The notes beneath the pieces were generated by a model. It was not told where the DNA came from. It did not search any database and was given only the letters and a program-made list of their open reading frames with translations. The position numbers and the translations under genes were made by a program. A DNA stretch of 64,000 nucleotides from Synaphobranchus kaupii (lineage: Eukaryota > Chordata > Actinopteri > Anguilliformes > Synaphobranchidae): the NCBI GenBank assembly GCA_029718625.1, contig CM056377.1, positions 34,886,653 to 34,950,652 of the forward strand. The letters are read 5' to 3'. Shown piece by piece: positions 1 to 12,495 of this stretch (position 1 is the stretch's first letter; the number at the start of each line of letters is the position of its first letter).

Positions 1-2327
1 AGAATATAAGCCATAGATAACACAGCGCCGAGGTGTGACAGAATGACGGTTCGTTCAGTTTCGCTGTTAGAAGGCACACCTGTACATTTACACTGCATAA
101 AAACGAGACAGCATTACGAAGACAGAGCTTAGGGAACACCATAGTGCTGCTAACATGTTATTCCTGCAAAGAGGGCTGCACAGAGCTTTGTGCAGAAGAA
201 TGAGTTACTGAGTCACCAGGGTTTATACTGAACCTGTTTTCACCCACCCAGAAACAAGAGCTCCAGTCCAAACACTTCCTCCTCTGCAGCTAAAATCATC
301 AGGTAATTAAACAAAGATCGCTACCATGGCAACATCGCGCGGAGGCCTTGAGAAATCTCTTTGACAGGCCGAGTTGTTGTAAACAGTTTGATTAAATTAA
401 CGGGGAATGTCATTACAAACGAAAAGCGTCATTAGTCGGCTAATGGCGATAAATGAGGGTGAGTTTCTTCTCCCTTCACCTGTGTAACAACCCAGGAAGA
501 ATCAAGCTCCCAAAAACTATTTGGAAGGTCCCTTCCATATAACATCATTAGCGTTCATAATGTGGGTGGCTGCTGAGGATGGCATTCGCGCATTTGTCTG
601 AGAAAGGAAGATTATTAAGACCGATATTTATCCGGAGAACTGTTGCGCATCTCTCCTAATGACGCTTATCAATTATATATTCTCAGCTCTCCTAAGCCAA
701 CTCGGCCCAGGAGACGAGCGTGCGGACTCCAGGCATTATAATTGGACCGCAAGGCATTAGCCTACGAGCCTCCAACCTCTATTGCGCGGCTTTCTCCTGC
801 TCTTACAGTACAGGGTCCCTTTATTTATCTATTTATGGTGCGTTTTGGAGATTCTTTTCCGGCCTATTAAGCCGCGGCCGGTTGAAATTGGACATGCGGT
901 CGGCAGCGCGTGACCACACCGGGGAGGCATTCATCACAACGCGCTGATTGAGAGGAGAGGAGCCTTATTGCCCTCTGTCCGTCTTCCCCCTCTCTGCGCC
1001 GAGAGAGATGACAAGGCGGCGCTGTCATGAGCACAGATGGTGGTGTGGAATCCACGCTCCGCCCCTGGGGTTCGGCCGCCTCTTTGAACATTATAAACAG
1101 TTCGCTATAAAAAGACTCGGTCGCTGTAGCGCCGACGGGAGACGGGGCTCGCTGGGTGGTCGGACAGAAAGCGTGTCCGTTCTGGTGTTGCGTGTGCACG
1201 CAGCTGCTCGTCCGTGCGCGGCCGGACACCGGTGGGCACGTGCCGTGTGAGGGTGGTGATGTGCGCGTTCGATGGGCTCACACTCTAAAGTCCCTCGCTT
1301 GTTCTGAATCTTCTACGAGAGTGATATATGCCAACATAATGGCATTTGGATGTTGCCAAAAGCAATGCGTTTCCCTAGCCTACGCCCCCCCCCAACGATA
1401 ATCTCTATCACATGCATAAAACATGTCTCCACGCGTTGTTGCTCCTGACGTGTTTTGGATTTGAATAACCCAGGCACAGAGCGCAAGGTCAAAAGCGAAG
1501 TCCTAATCCACAGCACGATATAAAGCTGGGCACAATGTCTAATTCAGTTGACGAAGAGAATTAAAAGGAATACGATCAGCTGAAACGCTTTGCTGGTGGC
1601 TACGCGTTTATGTATATTTAACTTGACAGGATTACCCTGGAGTGCTTCTCTTTGCCCGGCGCTCTCTTTCAGATGCATGAGAGAGAGAGTAGTGAAGTGA
1701 ACATCCCGTGAGTCCAGCGGGTGTTTAATATCACAGTGACAGCAACGTAAGTGCCGTTCCGTAGGAGGCCTCCGCCGTGCTATCTTGGCTCCGTTTCTCT
1801 CCCCCCCTCCTCCTTCTGATTGGCTGTCTGGAGAGAGAGAGAGCGGCGCTTTAATTGCTGCTCTGGGGGCTGTTTACGGACACAGCATTACTCAGCTCAG
1901 CTGAGTGCACACGCAGGTAACCCATTTAGGACCAAAATAAAAAGTGCTGATTTGGCTCCACAGCTCCCGCCTGCCCTGAGGAGAAACCCCCCCCCACCCG
2001 CACTCCTCGCATGATGGGACGGCTCTGCGCACCGGCCTGGGGCTCTCGGCGTAACGGGACAGCTCTGCGCACCGGCCTGGGGCTCTCTGCGTAACACTCC
2101 AGCCACTGCGGGTCCTGAGGGGCCCTACACCACAATTACTCCAGTAATAACATGAACTGCATCCACTGAGCTTCCCGCACACACTAGTGCTGCTGCTGTA
2201 CGTTGTATTCTCGTTACGCAGGAAACGCTAAGAGTGCAACTGTGGTGACTGATCTTAAAGCTAAGAGGTATAGTCCCATCGCATTCCCGTCTGCTTAATG
2301 CTTAATTATGCTCTTCATTTTGACACC
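1..2327. other. rabgap1l intronic sequence, no gene seen
   Basis: By position this lies inside the large rabgap1l intron, downstream of the last exon in the window. The open frames here are short, overlap on both strands and match no protein I recognise. A GC- and CpG-rich patch occupies roughly 860-1260. AT-rich stretches around 400-700 could be conserved non-coding DNA, but nothing in a single sequence proves it. Confidence 0.6.
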
Positions 2328-2330
2328 CCC

Positions 2331-2364
<34 letters not shown>
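2328..2364. repeat. poly(C) / (CT)n microsatellite
   Basis: A run of about 16 C is followed directly by about 12 CT dinucleotides. A purine-rich GA tract follows at about 2519-2567. Confidence 0.9.
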
Positions 2365-2621
2365 TTCTATGAGTAGGAAAATTGATCCCTCATTTCAGGG
2401 CAGCCTCATAAACCCTGGGTTCATGACAAATGGTATTCATAAATAAGCTGAGGGAGAGGAGCTCCAAATGGTAATTTAGCCACTGACATCTGTGTGCCTA
2501 GGGCGAAAAGCAGAGGGAAGGAGGGAGGGAGAGAGAGAGAGAGAGAAACAGAAAGAGAGAGAGAGGGAGCTTTCTGTGCTCTAGTCTAGTACAGAAATCT
2601 GAAATCGAAGGCGCTCTAGTA

Positions 2622-3179
2622 CCGGGGTTCTCAGACTTGGCCTTGGGGTACCACTGTGTATGCCGGCTTTTGTTGTGCATCTCTTGATCAATCAAGATGG
2701 TTGAAAACATGTTCTTAAGTTCTAAACTTTCCCTAAATTTGTCAGCACAATACAAGTCTGGCGCCTTGCCATTTGCGTCGATGTTATTTTCAGATCTCAA
2801 TTATCCACAATGGTTTAGTTTCAGTGACCAGGTGTTCGTACTTTCTGCAATTAGAACCCCACTGATTTTACCTGTCAGTTTATAATTTAATCAACTAAAG
2901 CATTTAACCTCTTTACAAATGAACCGTTTGCCATATAGAACATTAAATTAAGGCATCAGTTGATTTGACTGATTAAAAGTCCCAGGATGTGAATATGGGA
3001 TATTTATTCATGGTTTTCTGGCATAATGTGGCCTCGTGGGGTGAACCGTAACACAACAGACATTAAAAGTGTCTAATTAACGACGATTAACAGCTCGTTA
3101 CAATTCAGGGGTTGCAATTGCGGCTGTAAAGGAACGGCAGCACAGAGCGGTGGTCCGGGCCTGAGTTTCGGAGCCCCTG
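2622..3179. mobile_element. degenerate hAT MITE, same family as the copy at 40489-41214
   Basis: The left end (CCGGGGTTCTCAGAC, then a GTGTATGCYGGYTTTYGTT-like stretch) and the right end (TTGCAATTGCGGCTGT ... GAGCCCCTG) are diverged versions of the terminal inverted repeats of the element at 40489-41214. The flanks CTCTAGTA (2614-2621) and CTCTAGCA (3180-3187) look like an 8-bp target-site duplication with one mismatch, as expected for hAT. There is no transposase. It is older than the 40.5-kb copy, judging by terminal divergence. Confidence 0.6.
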
Positions 3180-3187
3180 CTCTAGCA

Positions 3188-4605
3188 CATCCAGCGCCTT
3201 CCTCATCCGACACACGTCCGACAGCCGCACCGTCTCCTGTTGACTTCTGATAACCGGCACGCTCTTGCATTATGCAGAATCCCCTTCTCTTCTCAGTTAA
3301 AAGCGCTCCCACTTGGGGAGCACCAGCCTGCTTCTCGCAATCACGCTGGATGAGGGCATCTGACGGGTGACAAGTGGATCGCGACGAAACGCAAGACGAC
3401 AGCCAACGAAACTAGCGCGAAGACGGCTAGGGTATGCTGGCTGACAGCTGCCACGCGTCGCGCAGTGGAACACAGAAAGGGAGCGGTTTTCCCCATTCGC
3501 GGCGCAGCGCTCAGAACTGACATAACCGTCGATTGGCAGGGACAGGCTTTTTAATAACTCCTGTTTTTGAAACAGCAAAGCCACCTCTTTGTGCGAGCAA
3601 ATCCTTCTGAGGAAGACGAGGCTCCAAATGTTTACCTAAGGATTAAAAACAGGATGTCTATGAATACGTCTGCCTCTTTCCATTATTTTACTGGGATCAG
3701 ATGAAAGAATTTCAGGTCAGATGAGTTGAAGGTTTCCCAGCGCATGGGTTTCTTGGACCTATAAATAATTCCTGTGTGCTCATGCATATTGAGATCAGAG
3801 GCAGCCCAAGCCGACTCATTTGTGTCTCCTAATTGAAGATCTCAAGGGAGGCTCAGCTAGTCAGTCAATAGTTCTCAACTGAGCGTCAAATATTAGTTAC
3901 AATGAGCCCCGCTCTATTGGAATCTATTACGAGTCCAAATTAACTTGGACCCTTCTCATTCCTTCTGTGTTTGAGACGGATGCATGGATTAAAATGGGGG
4001 GCAATTACCAAACTTTTATCAAGATAAAACAAAGAAATAGCATGCTCAAAAATGGAAAAATTGGAACATAACGTTCCAACAGAATTTCCAGTTGAGAAAG
4101 TTCTGCCTCCTAATTATTCCAGTTTAGTTCCTCAGTCTATAACTGTAGCCTTGTTGTTTTTGTTTAAACGGATTAAAAGTTTTAATTAAGTCTGTTGTGA
4201 TTCAGAGGGACAAATCCAAGTGTGTTTAACCTCTTAAAGGGCTAGCTGGAAAACTTAAAAATTAATAATCTTCCCAGTATAGTGCACCCAATTATAGTAA
4301 CCCTGTTTGATATAATATTTTTCTAGAGAATATTTTTATCTGTTTATATCAGGGTTCTAATACTGTTTCAGCTGAACCAGCAGGTTGTCACAACAGTAGA
4401 CAGGGAGAGTTACTGTTACTGTAGGCAAGAATATTCATCAAAGCCCCTCCCACCTCCTCCATGCCCTATACCACCACAGGTTCTATGTTATTATGAAATG
4501 AATCAACCAATATTCCATTATCAGTTTGCTATCTGCCTACAGGTCCTGGCACCTGTTTACTAACCCTATCATTTCATCTGCACAGCCACCGAAGCGGTTG
4601 TTCAG
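3188..4605. other. intronic sequence, no gene seen
   Basis: No recognisable exon. Minus-strand open frames at about 3300-3580 have no splice context or familiar sequence. The part from about 3840 to 4220 is AT-rich, of moderate complexity and free of simple repeats, so it is a candidate conserved non-coding element only. Confidence 0.5.
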
Positions 4606-4832
4606 GGCGGCTGTGTAGTATAATGGTTAAGGAACTGGGTTTGTAACCGAAAGGTTGCAGGTTCAATTCCCAGGTAGGACACTGCCGTTGTACCCTTGAG
4701 CAAGGTACTTAACCTGCATTGCTTCAGTATATATCCAGCTGTATCAATGGATACTATGTATAAAATGCTAAAATGCTGTGTAAGTCGCTCTGGATAAGAG
4801 CGTCTGCTAAATGCCTGTAATGTAATGTAATG
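4606..4832 (+). mobile_element. tRNA-derived SINE with UnaL2-type LINE tail
   Basis: A tRNA-like head carries box A (TAGTATAATGGTTAAG) and box B (GGTTCAATTCC). A central part includes CCCTTGAGCAAGGTACTTAA, common to many fish SINEs. The 3' tail holds the stem-loop CTCTGGATAAGAGCGTCTGC and ends in TGTAA repeats. That tail is shared with the eel L2-clade LINE UnaL2, whose reverse transcriptase recognises the stem-loop and repeats. The copy looks full length and fairly young. No clean target-site duplication was identified. Confidence 0.85.
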
Positions 4833-7157
4833 AGACGATTCCTGCTGGTAAATGGATTGGTTATAGAACTTTTGTGTTTACTACGTGGTTCAATTTGTAT
4901 TCGCCAAGAAATATACAATGCTTGCTCTGCAATAAATCACAAATGAAAATGGATGGCTTGTACGAGTGCTTAGAGATGTCAAAACATTATGTTTTGAAAA
5001 ATGAACGGAGTCAACCCCCGCTCTAGCCGTTGCATTATTTTTTCCGATGAAAGAATAACTTGTGCAGCACTTGGGGGCAAGCAGGGGAGAAACAGAGGGA
5101 AATCATAAAGTGATTGACAGAAAGGATATTACCAGCCCTGTTTCTCCCCTGGGTGAAATCTACCACTTCAAAAGGACCCCGTAATTGAAATTGACAAACA
5201 GCTGCATTAGTCTGATCACAAGGCGCAACCTTGTAGAAGAGACACAAAATAAAAGGTGAAGCACAAAGGAATGAGAGCACCGGAGCGCCTTCTATGCCCT
5301 GCCAGTGCCGAGACAGATTAATCTCGCTCATGCATTATGCATGCGTGCGCCGTGTGTGATTGCGGGGACGGCCGGTTATTAACTGTGTCGCTGACAGAAA
5401 GATTCGCACAACGACCGTTAGCCGTTAGCCGCTAAACGAGCGAAAAGGAGCGTCGCGAATTAAAAGAAACGTTCTCTGGCGGGTTCTGCGGTCCCGCCCA
5501 CCTATCCAAACGCCGTGATGGCAGAGTGCCCTCGCCGGCGGGGGCGAGATACGGATCCCCGGCACGCTGGGCCGCTGAGCTTCCCTCCTCCCCCGGTCTG
5601 CCTCGGCTGATCAATCCGCTCTCCGCCATGGCGGCCGCAGCCCTGGTCGATGTCCGTGTTGGCGAGTCCCGAATTAATGGAGCTTGCAAAGCTCTGCCTG
5701 CGTCTTGTATAACTGGGGGCGATGCCAGGTGGCCTGGGAGAACTTGTCCTTATGACACCGTCCTTATGACACCGTGAGCCCAGCCAGAAAATCAACGCAA
5801 TTTTTCCAGCCCTGTAAACTAATAGTTTTCCAGGACATTTTTCTCATGTTGGAAAATTCCTGGTTTTCCAAGACGGGTGGGAACCCTGCAGGGCACCCAG
5901 CCTAACTGCAGCTGGAGAGACGGGCTGTAAAATGGCGGCCGCGAGCGGCACGGGGACACGGCCGCGTGCTCCGTATGTGGAATGCACTTCAGTCCCTAAT
6001 GACAGGAGGTACAGTGTACAATGTCACGGCGCTCGCGGTGACCGACGCCACGCTGAGGCCGGTCACGCTTGTTGCTCGGAGAAGCTGTGCGCTGTCCATG
6101 TGTCTGAGAGTGGAGAGGTTTCATTGCTACTTAGACAATCGATACCGCTGTAATGACACACAGAGAGTGGCTCAGAACCGCTCAGAATGCAGGCCCGGCC
6201 TCTCTCCTGACCAGAGAGGGAAGCGCTAAAAATATATGCTGCTAGAAAAACTGAATAAACAAGCCATGAAAAAGAAAGAATATAAATAAAACAGCGCAGA
6301 TATTGAAAGCGGAAACAATCAAATTTTAATCCATCCCTATTTTTAAACTTCAGATAGACCAAAATACCTCCCCGATCTCAATTTTTCAAGCTCGGGGGTT
6401 GCCATAGTTACGGTACATCCATAAAGTCTTGGGGCTGCAGTGGAGGAACTCGAACACCGGTGACAGCTGCAGACAGCTCAGATAACATTCCTCGACAGGG
6501 CCTTTTAATCACTTTACACAGCTCAATGCACACACTCGCACTCGTTCACTCACGGAAGGCCCAAAAATCCTAAGTGAGGTTGACTCAAGGTGACCGTATC
6601 TATTGTGGTGGCTAGCGGCTAGCGGTCTGGCTATGATCCATGCAGGTAAAGAGACAGAATGTGTTCATTAACTGCCTGAACTTTTAAGATAATTTTTTTC
6701 ATTTTATTCACGTTCAGAAGCAGGAATGAAGGAGCCCAGTCCTCTGACTGATGCGCAATTGCATTAGCAGAACTACGTTTTTTTTTCGTTTTATTTTTCA
6801 TTCAATCACGCCGAATGCATTTTATGGAGGCGCGATAGTAGCTGACATTTATTTCATGTTTGACGAGAGAGGAGTTGCACTGTTCATTTTCATCAAGCCG
6901 CGCTGTCGCTTTGGGTCCTCGCATCGTCCCACACGCGAAAACAGCTTTTAAAGGTGGCGCGACTGCTGGCCAGCGTGCATAACGGCTAACGCTGACAGCC
7001 GCACAAAGAACCGCATGGAAAGAACCCACATACTCAAAAGACATCTGTATACAGATTCTCACACACCTGTACATCTTACGCTTAAACACACAAATGCATC
7101 CACTAGCACACAATGTGACTTAAATCCCCTTGTACATACACGTGCTTGCACACACAG

Positions 7158-7162
<5 letters not shown>
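4833..7162. other. intronic sequence, GC-rich patch, no gene seen
   Basis: About 5340-5720 and 5930-6080 are GC- and CpG-rich compared with the surroundings. A short sequence around 5835-5890 ending in GGGAACCCTG resembles the end of a fish DNA transposon, but no partner terminus was found. Overlapping open frames on both strands at 5430-5800 look like by-products of GC content. No exon is recognised. Confidence 0.5.

Positions 7163-7190
<28 letters not shown>
7163..7190. repeat. (CA)n microsatellite
   Basis: About 14 CA dinucleotides, bordered by CGCGTGTG on the right. Confidence 0.9.
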
Positions 7191-7191
<1 letters not shown>

Positions 7192-9858
7192 GTGTGCCAG
7201 CTTGGAGCGGCTCCATTAGAACAGAAGCGGAACAGAAGACTTACTAGTTGACTGCTGCTTATTGGAAACACCAGACAGACAGCCCAACACACAAGGGCCG
7301 AGAGAAGAGTGTGACTCTTAGCCCCGAGCAGACAGCACACCGGAGCCCCGCTGCGAGCGCCTGCTGTCTCATCATTACCATCAGGACTTCTATTCCTCCC
7401 GCCATATTTTCCTTTTGTTGCATTACCCTTTAAATTATTCACCAATCCCTCCATGACAGTCCTCCTTTGGTGCACCCGCAGAACTTTCTGTGGAGCAGTG
7501 ACAGATGCAGTTATTGGATACCAGCATCTGGGCCACACACTTTGTTCCCCTGCAATGCCTTTTATAAGGCTTCTCACAGCCCGCCACTTGTTGCCTCTGA
7601 TTAAATGATGCAAAACCCAGGAGCCCATTCCTGGGGGGGGAAGCAATTCAGCCACCCCCTCCCCCCTCACCCCACACACACAAACACCCCCACACCCTCC
7701 TGCGCTCCCACTACCCAACCGCGCATCTTCAATAGGACGTACTTTTTTTTTCCGTCAGCTAATTACATTCCTTGGTTATTCCATCTAGTTTCTATTTCTG
7801 GCTCCGCCAAGACACACGATCCCTGGGCTGTGCTTTTCAGAGGACACAATGGGGAGAGACTCAGATGTCATGCGTCTGCTGTGGGAAAACAGAGCGGCGC
7901 TCCCGGGAGCCCACGCCGGAGACGCTCCGCCCCCGGACCCGCTCGTCAAAACGCTCCACTGAAAAATTCTCCTTATTCCCGATTAATTTTTTAAACGATC
8001 GTCGCAGGTGGAAACATCTGAGCGCGTTTGTTCTGCTCTCCCTTTCCGGTTTCCATGACAATGGCGCGACAGCGGCCGGCTTTTCCTCTGCAGCTCAACA
8101 GTGCTTGCGCCCCAAAAATGGACAGATCTTTCTGGCGTAGCGGGGCATTTCGGCCCGTCAAAACAGGTCAGGAAATAACAAAGTACAGAAATAAAGTGAA
8201 AGAAAGGACAAAAAAGACTTGACGGTAGAATGACAGATGGTTCCTTTCTGTTTGTTTTTCCAAAGAGTAGCATTTCAAAAGAATTAAAAAACATCATGTT
8301 CCTGGATTACTAGTGTATGTACTCTTGACAGGACGTACATTTGGTAATCTTCCTGGCCATGAAGGAACATACGGATGGCTCGTGTTGGGCTGCTGCCCCA
8401 GATGCCTTAATTGCCAACCAGAGAGCACCTGAGAGGGTCTATATTAATAGAACACAGACTCTTCCCTGCAAGTGCCCAAGCTTCCAACCGCCACGCTAAA
8501 ATAATAGGCTCAAATGAGCACAGAGTATGTGACTGGGCCTCACAAAGTGGTCTCTCCCACACTTTACCATCGTGCTATTTATTTATTATTTATTTGATGT
8601 TTATTTGATAGGGACATATACATTCAAAACATAGACTATTGTAAAGCAAAATTCAATACAATGTATCACAGCATTTACAGCATATGCTAATTGGCAATAT
8701 TTGCATATGCTAATTTGTGGGCAGCGGCGGCGAGACGGCCGCCTGCTTCTCCTCTCCCACTGCAACACACGTCCTGATGATGTCAGAGGGGTCAGGGAGC
8801 TCGGCCTCTGCCTCCTAACCTAAGCGCGCGCAAGCGCGGTCGTGGGGGGGGGTTGGGGCGAGAGACTGCGCCATCGAAGCAGGCTGAGAGCGTCGAGCTG
8901 CTCCACGCGAGGTCCATCTCCCCAGATAGCCTTTCACGAGCAGGAAGCACCTATACAAACAGCCCCCTGGATCGCCCCCTGGATCACGCTGCCACGCGGT
9001 ACACGGCACACTGACCGAAGCCGGTCACCTGCGTTCGAACGTAAAACGGTTAAAGCGGCGCGCGCAGCAAGCGAAAACGAGAAAAGGCGCTGCAGGCCGC
9101 TTTGTGTCTTGCCACGTTTAATCGAATGAAAGTCCCACGGGAAGGCTAGCGGCTGAGGCCAGACGACAGCTTGGCTGCCTTACCTGCATTTCGGAGACAT
9201 TATGTTCAGCTGGGAACATGAGCAACAGGGAGGGGAGGGGGGGCACCTGCACCAGACTGAATAAGATCCAGAGCCACAGTGTCGAAGCGTCTCTCGGCTC
9301 GGCGCTCCGAGCCGGGCCGCTTCCCCGCGGAGGGGGTGGCAGGCCTGTCCGTACACCGGCGCCAGGAATGGCGCGGGAGGCGGCAGCTGGGTGACGTCCT
9401 TAAGGGAGCCGGGATAAGCGCTGTCACCCACTCAGAGGGAGAGAGCTATATTTACACCTCGCGCCCACTTCCAGGGGGGTCAAAAAGACAAGCAATTACA
9501 AAACCGTAATCATCCTGACGATTGGGATGCCGACAATTAGTCGACAATAACACAATCCCCTAACGCGCAGCCGTTTCACCGGACTGCATTCGCCCAACAG
9601 GCACAAGAGACAATTTTAAAGCAATCAGAGGAGAACCGCCAATCCCTCCCATTCAAATAATGTGAATAGACAGACGAGACTTTCATAGGCATAGAGTTTA
9701 AAAAGAGTTTTGTGCCCGGGCAAATTGGATTTCACAAGTGCTTTTTGAATGCTGTTCTGTGTCCCAGCTGTGCGGGAAAGAACGGTTTTTATGTGTAAAA
9801 CTGCAGAGACTGTACGCAGAATAATAACTCGCAGTTCAGGGCTGCTACTGCTCATTGC
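7191..9858. other. intronic sequence, no gene seen
   Basis: No exon recognised. GC-rich sub-regions occur around 7880-8150 and 8740-9140. AT-rich stretches at 8560-8720 separate them. The minus-strand 186-codon open frame over 7158-7718 starts within the CA repeat complement and has no homologue I know. Confidence 0.5.
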
Positions 9859-9896
9859 TGGTGTGTGTGTGTGTGTGTGTGCGTGTGTGTGTGTTT
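9859..9896. repeat. imperfect (GT)n microsatellite
   Basis: About 18 GT units with one GC and one TT interruption. Confidence 0.85.
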
Positions 9897-9929
9897 GTGA
9901 AGGCTAGCGAAGGCCAGTCAACGCATTGC

Positions 9930-10680
9930 GCACATTCCAGCATGTCTGCACGCCGCGGAGAGCCGCTCAGTCCGGAAACCGGCGACCCCCTCGCTATGCT
10001 CACAATGCCTTATACTGTGCTAACAAAGCCAAGTTTGACTCCCCCACCACCACACACAGAAAAGCACCCGGCCGCGCCGACCGTCGCCGACCGCCGCAAC
10101 AAACCGAGCAGGTCGTCTCACGTCGGCATTGGTGGAGAGCCGTCACTTATCCTTCCCTTCCTGTCTTTTCAGTTGAGCGATTAGCGTGCGATTATAGCGG
10201 CCGAAGTCCCACCCTCTCTTCGGCGCTGTTGAAAATAATGAGGGTGACACGGTTCCGTCGAAACGCCGCCGGTAGGAGGTGGTTCGCGCTCTGTCTTTCC
10301 GAGCTCCTCTGATGCAACGCGCGGAATGGACAGATGGCGGAACGCTGCGAACGGGCGTGCGACCAGCCTAATAGCAGAGTGTGGGCAGCTGTCAGCGAGC
10401 GTTACCGTCAACGGGCCACGGGCCATTCATCGGCTGTCATCGCGATTCGCTGGCAGCGGGGAGTTACGGGACCTTAAGTGGAGAGAGTGCCACCAAATGC
10501 AACCCCTGGAAACGGGACTCTGCGGAGTTTACTCAGGAAACGCTAACTTTACTGGAGTCTCGGTGTATCCGAGCTATGCGTTCGTCGCGGCGGACACACC
10601 GGGTTACTCCAGTCGGGGGTCGGTCACGGTGTTCCCCCTTTTGAGCCCTGCCGTCGCGACATGACGTGCGTCTCCCGGCA
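9930..10680. other. CpG-dense intronic tract
   Basis: CG dinucleotides are frequent over about 750 bp, including several closely spaced CGCCG and GCGCG groups, in contrast to the AT-rich intron. Overlapping stop-poor frames on both strands are explained by base composition. It could be a CpG island for an internal promoter: human RABGAP1L has short isoforms from internal promoters. I see no exon or clear core promoter here, so this is inference. Confidence 0.4.
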
Positions 10681-11631
10681 TGCTCCCGAGAGACCGCCTG
10701 TTTTTTTAGTTATATTTTATGGGCTTTTAAGCTTTATTGGACAGCGCAGTGTAGACAGACAGCAAGAATGGGGAGGGAGAGAGAGAGGGAGAGACGTGCG
10801 ACAAAGGCCGCGACATCGCGGCTTGCGTGCGGACGGTGCTCTCGCAGACTACGCCACCGAGACGGCCCTGACACCGCCCGCTTTGAAACAGAACGCGGCA
10901 CGGCGTCAGCATATTCATGCTTTCTAAAGGCAAAGCCATCCCATGCAAAATGCATGAAGGGAGGTTCTATAATGAGCAGTCCCCCCATTAGGGCTGAGAA
11001 ATGAGAGAGCAGCATTGTCTTTGACGAGGGGTGTGAATACGCTATCTTTGATTACGGCGGGGCTGCGTCTGTTGTTCCGTGAGGGGCAGGTGTTCCTCCA
11101 GCTCGGACCCGAGTTCATCTTTTGAAGGGAGAAGTTATCAAGGAGTTCTGCAGCTGCACAGATTAATATTAAACGCAATTCATTATACAGTCAGCATAGA
11201 GGGGATTTTCATAAATATTCACCAGCCTGGACCGTAAGCTCCTCTTCTTTGCGTTCATGAATATGGATGAAAAACTGGCAGAAAGAACAACTTGTCTAAC
11301 TGTACAAACCAGAGAGGGGGTGGGGGGGGAGGCGGGATCGACCCTTTTATGCTTTCAGCACGTATGACACACAGGCCCGGAGATGAAAGGAGCTATAGAG
11401 GAAGACACCTGTAGGTTGGGTTTGAGGGCAGCTTACAAGTCACAACCTCCCTCAAAAACGCTGTCTAGTTTCGTGCAAACTGCAGCGAGCAGTAAGGTTC
11501 CTACGCGTGCGATGCAGACTCTCCAAAATGGTAATGCTAACAAAAGGTCACAGTGCAGCACTGTGTATTATACACACAGCGGTGTCGGGAGAAAGTTAAG
11601 AGCTGTGTGTTTAAGCGTTGTGTAATCATCA
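10681..11631. other. intronic sequence, no gene seen
   Basis: Mixed-composition DNA with no recognised exon. The stretch from about 10920 to 11280 is AT-richer and contains ATGAATAT- and TAATTAAT-like motifs of the kind seen in developmental enhancers, which is not evidence on its own. Confidence 0.4.
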
Positions 11632-11695
11632 GGGAGAAGAAGAAGAAGAAGAAGAAGAAGAAGAAGAAGAAGAAGAAGAAAAAAAAAAAAAAAAA
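11632..11695. repeat. (AAG)n microsatellite with poly(A) end
   Basis: About 16 AGA/AAG triplets grade into a run of about 17 A. It is homopurine on the plus strand. An apparent poly-lysine frame across it is meaningless. Confidence 0.95.
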
Positions 11696-12065
11696 AGAGT
11701 TGCTGGCAGAGTGTTTGAAAAATCGCGTTGGGAATACCGAGCATTAAACGATGTTTTTTCCCTCTTTTTGTAAAACCGTGCGAGTGTGACAAAAACATTC
11801 GCGCAAGAGCACGAGGGAAAGACAACAACAGGCTGAGCAGTCCAGCGTGGACTTCCAGGAAAATCGATGCGGTTTCTTCTGGTGAAAAATGAAGAGAGGC
11901 GGTGAAAGCTTGGCTTCCCGTCGGGCCGAGATGGGGAGTAAAGGCCTTATCAGTAACTCAGCCGAGGCCCCCACGCTGAGCCCATCTGTACAGGCAAGCC
12001 ACGCCATGTAGAGGGATGAAGTGCACACATAAGTACAGCACGCTGCTGAACGCCATCGACCGTTC

Positions 12066-12094
12066 AAAATAAAAATAAAAATAAAAATAAAAAT
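12066..12094. repeat. (AAAAAT/AAATA)n short tandem repeat
   Basis: Five near-identical AAAAT(A) units in an AT-rich stretch. Confidence 0.85.
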
Positions 12095-12396
12095 CGGTGC
12101 AGCTCTTCGCAAACAGTATCCTGGTTTTAAATAACGTACTCGGTGGGCCAGTCAACCAGTAAACTGAGGGAATCAAACCACGTGACTTGCATCACCCGCC
12201 GCGATCCACGATAACAGATTCCGGAACGTTGTGATGTGACTTTGGCTATAACCTTTTTAATTTCTGCTTCACTTTGCGACTGTAATTAAATTAATCGTTT
12301 TAATGTTAATTAATTATCAACTGCTCGAGGTGAAGAGGGTCAGTGTAAGGATTTGCTTCAGCCCTGGTGATGTCTGGGTATAGGCATGGATGCATC

Positions 12397-12495
12397 GAGA
12401 GGGAGGGAGGGAGAGAGAGAGAAAAAGAGGTAGGGAGGGAGAGAGAGAGAGGGGAGAGAGAGAAAGAGAGAGAGAGAAAGAGAGGGAGAGAGAAG
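12397..12495. repeat. GA-rich polypurine tract
   Basis: About 100 bp of nearly uninterrupted GA/GGGA purine sequence on the plus strand, the complement being CT-rich. Confidence 0.9.

Noticed and set aside
7158..7718. 186-codon minus-strand frame
   Set aside because: No homologue, no splice context, and part of it is the CA repeat complement.
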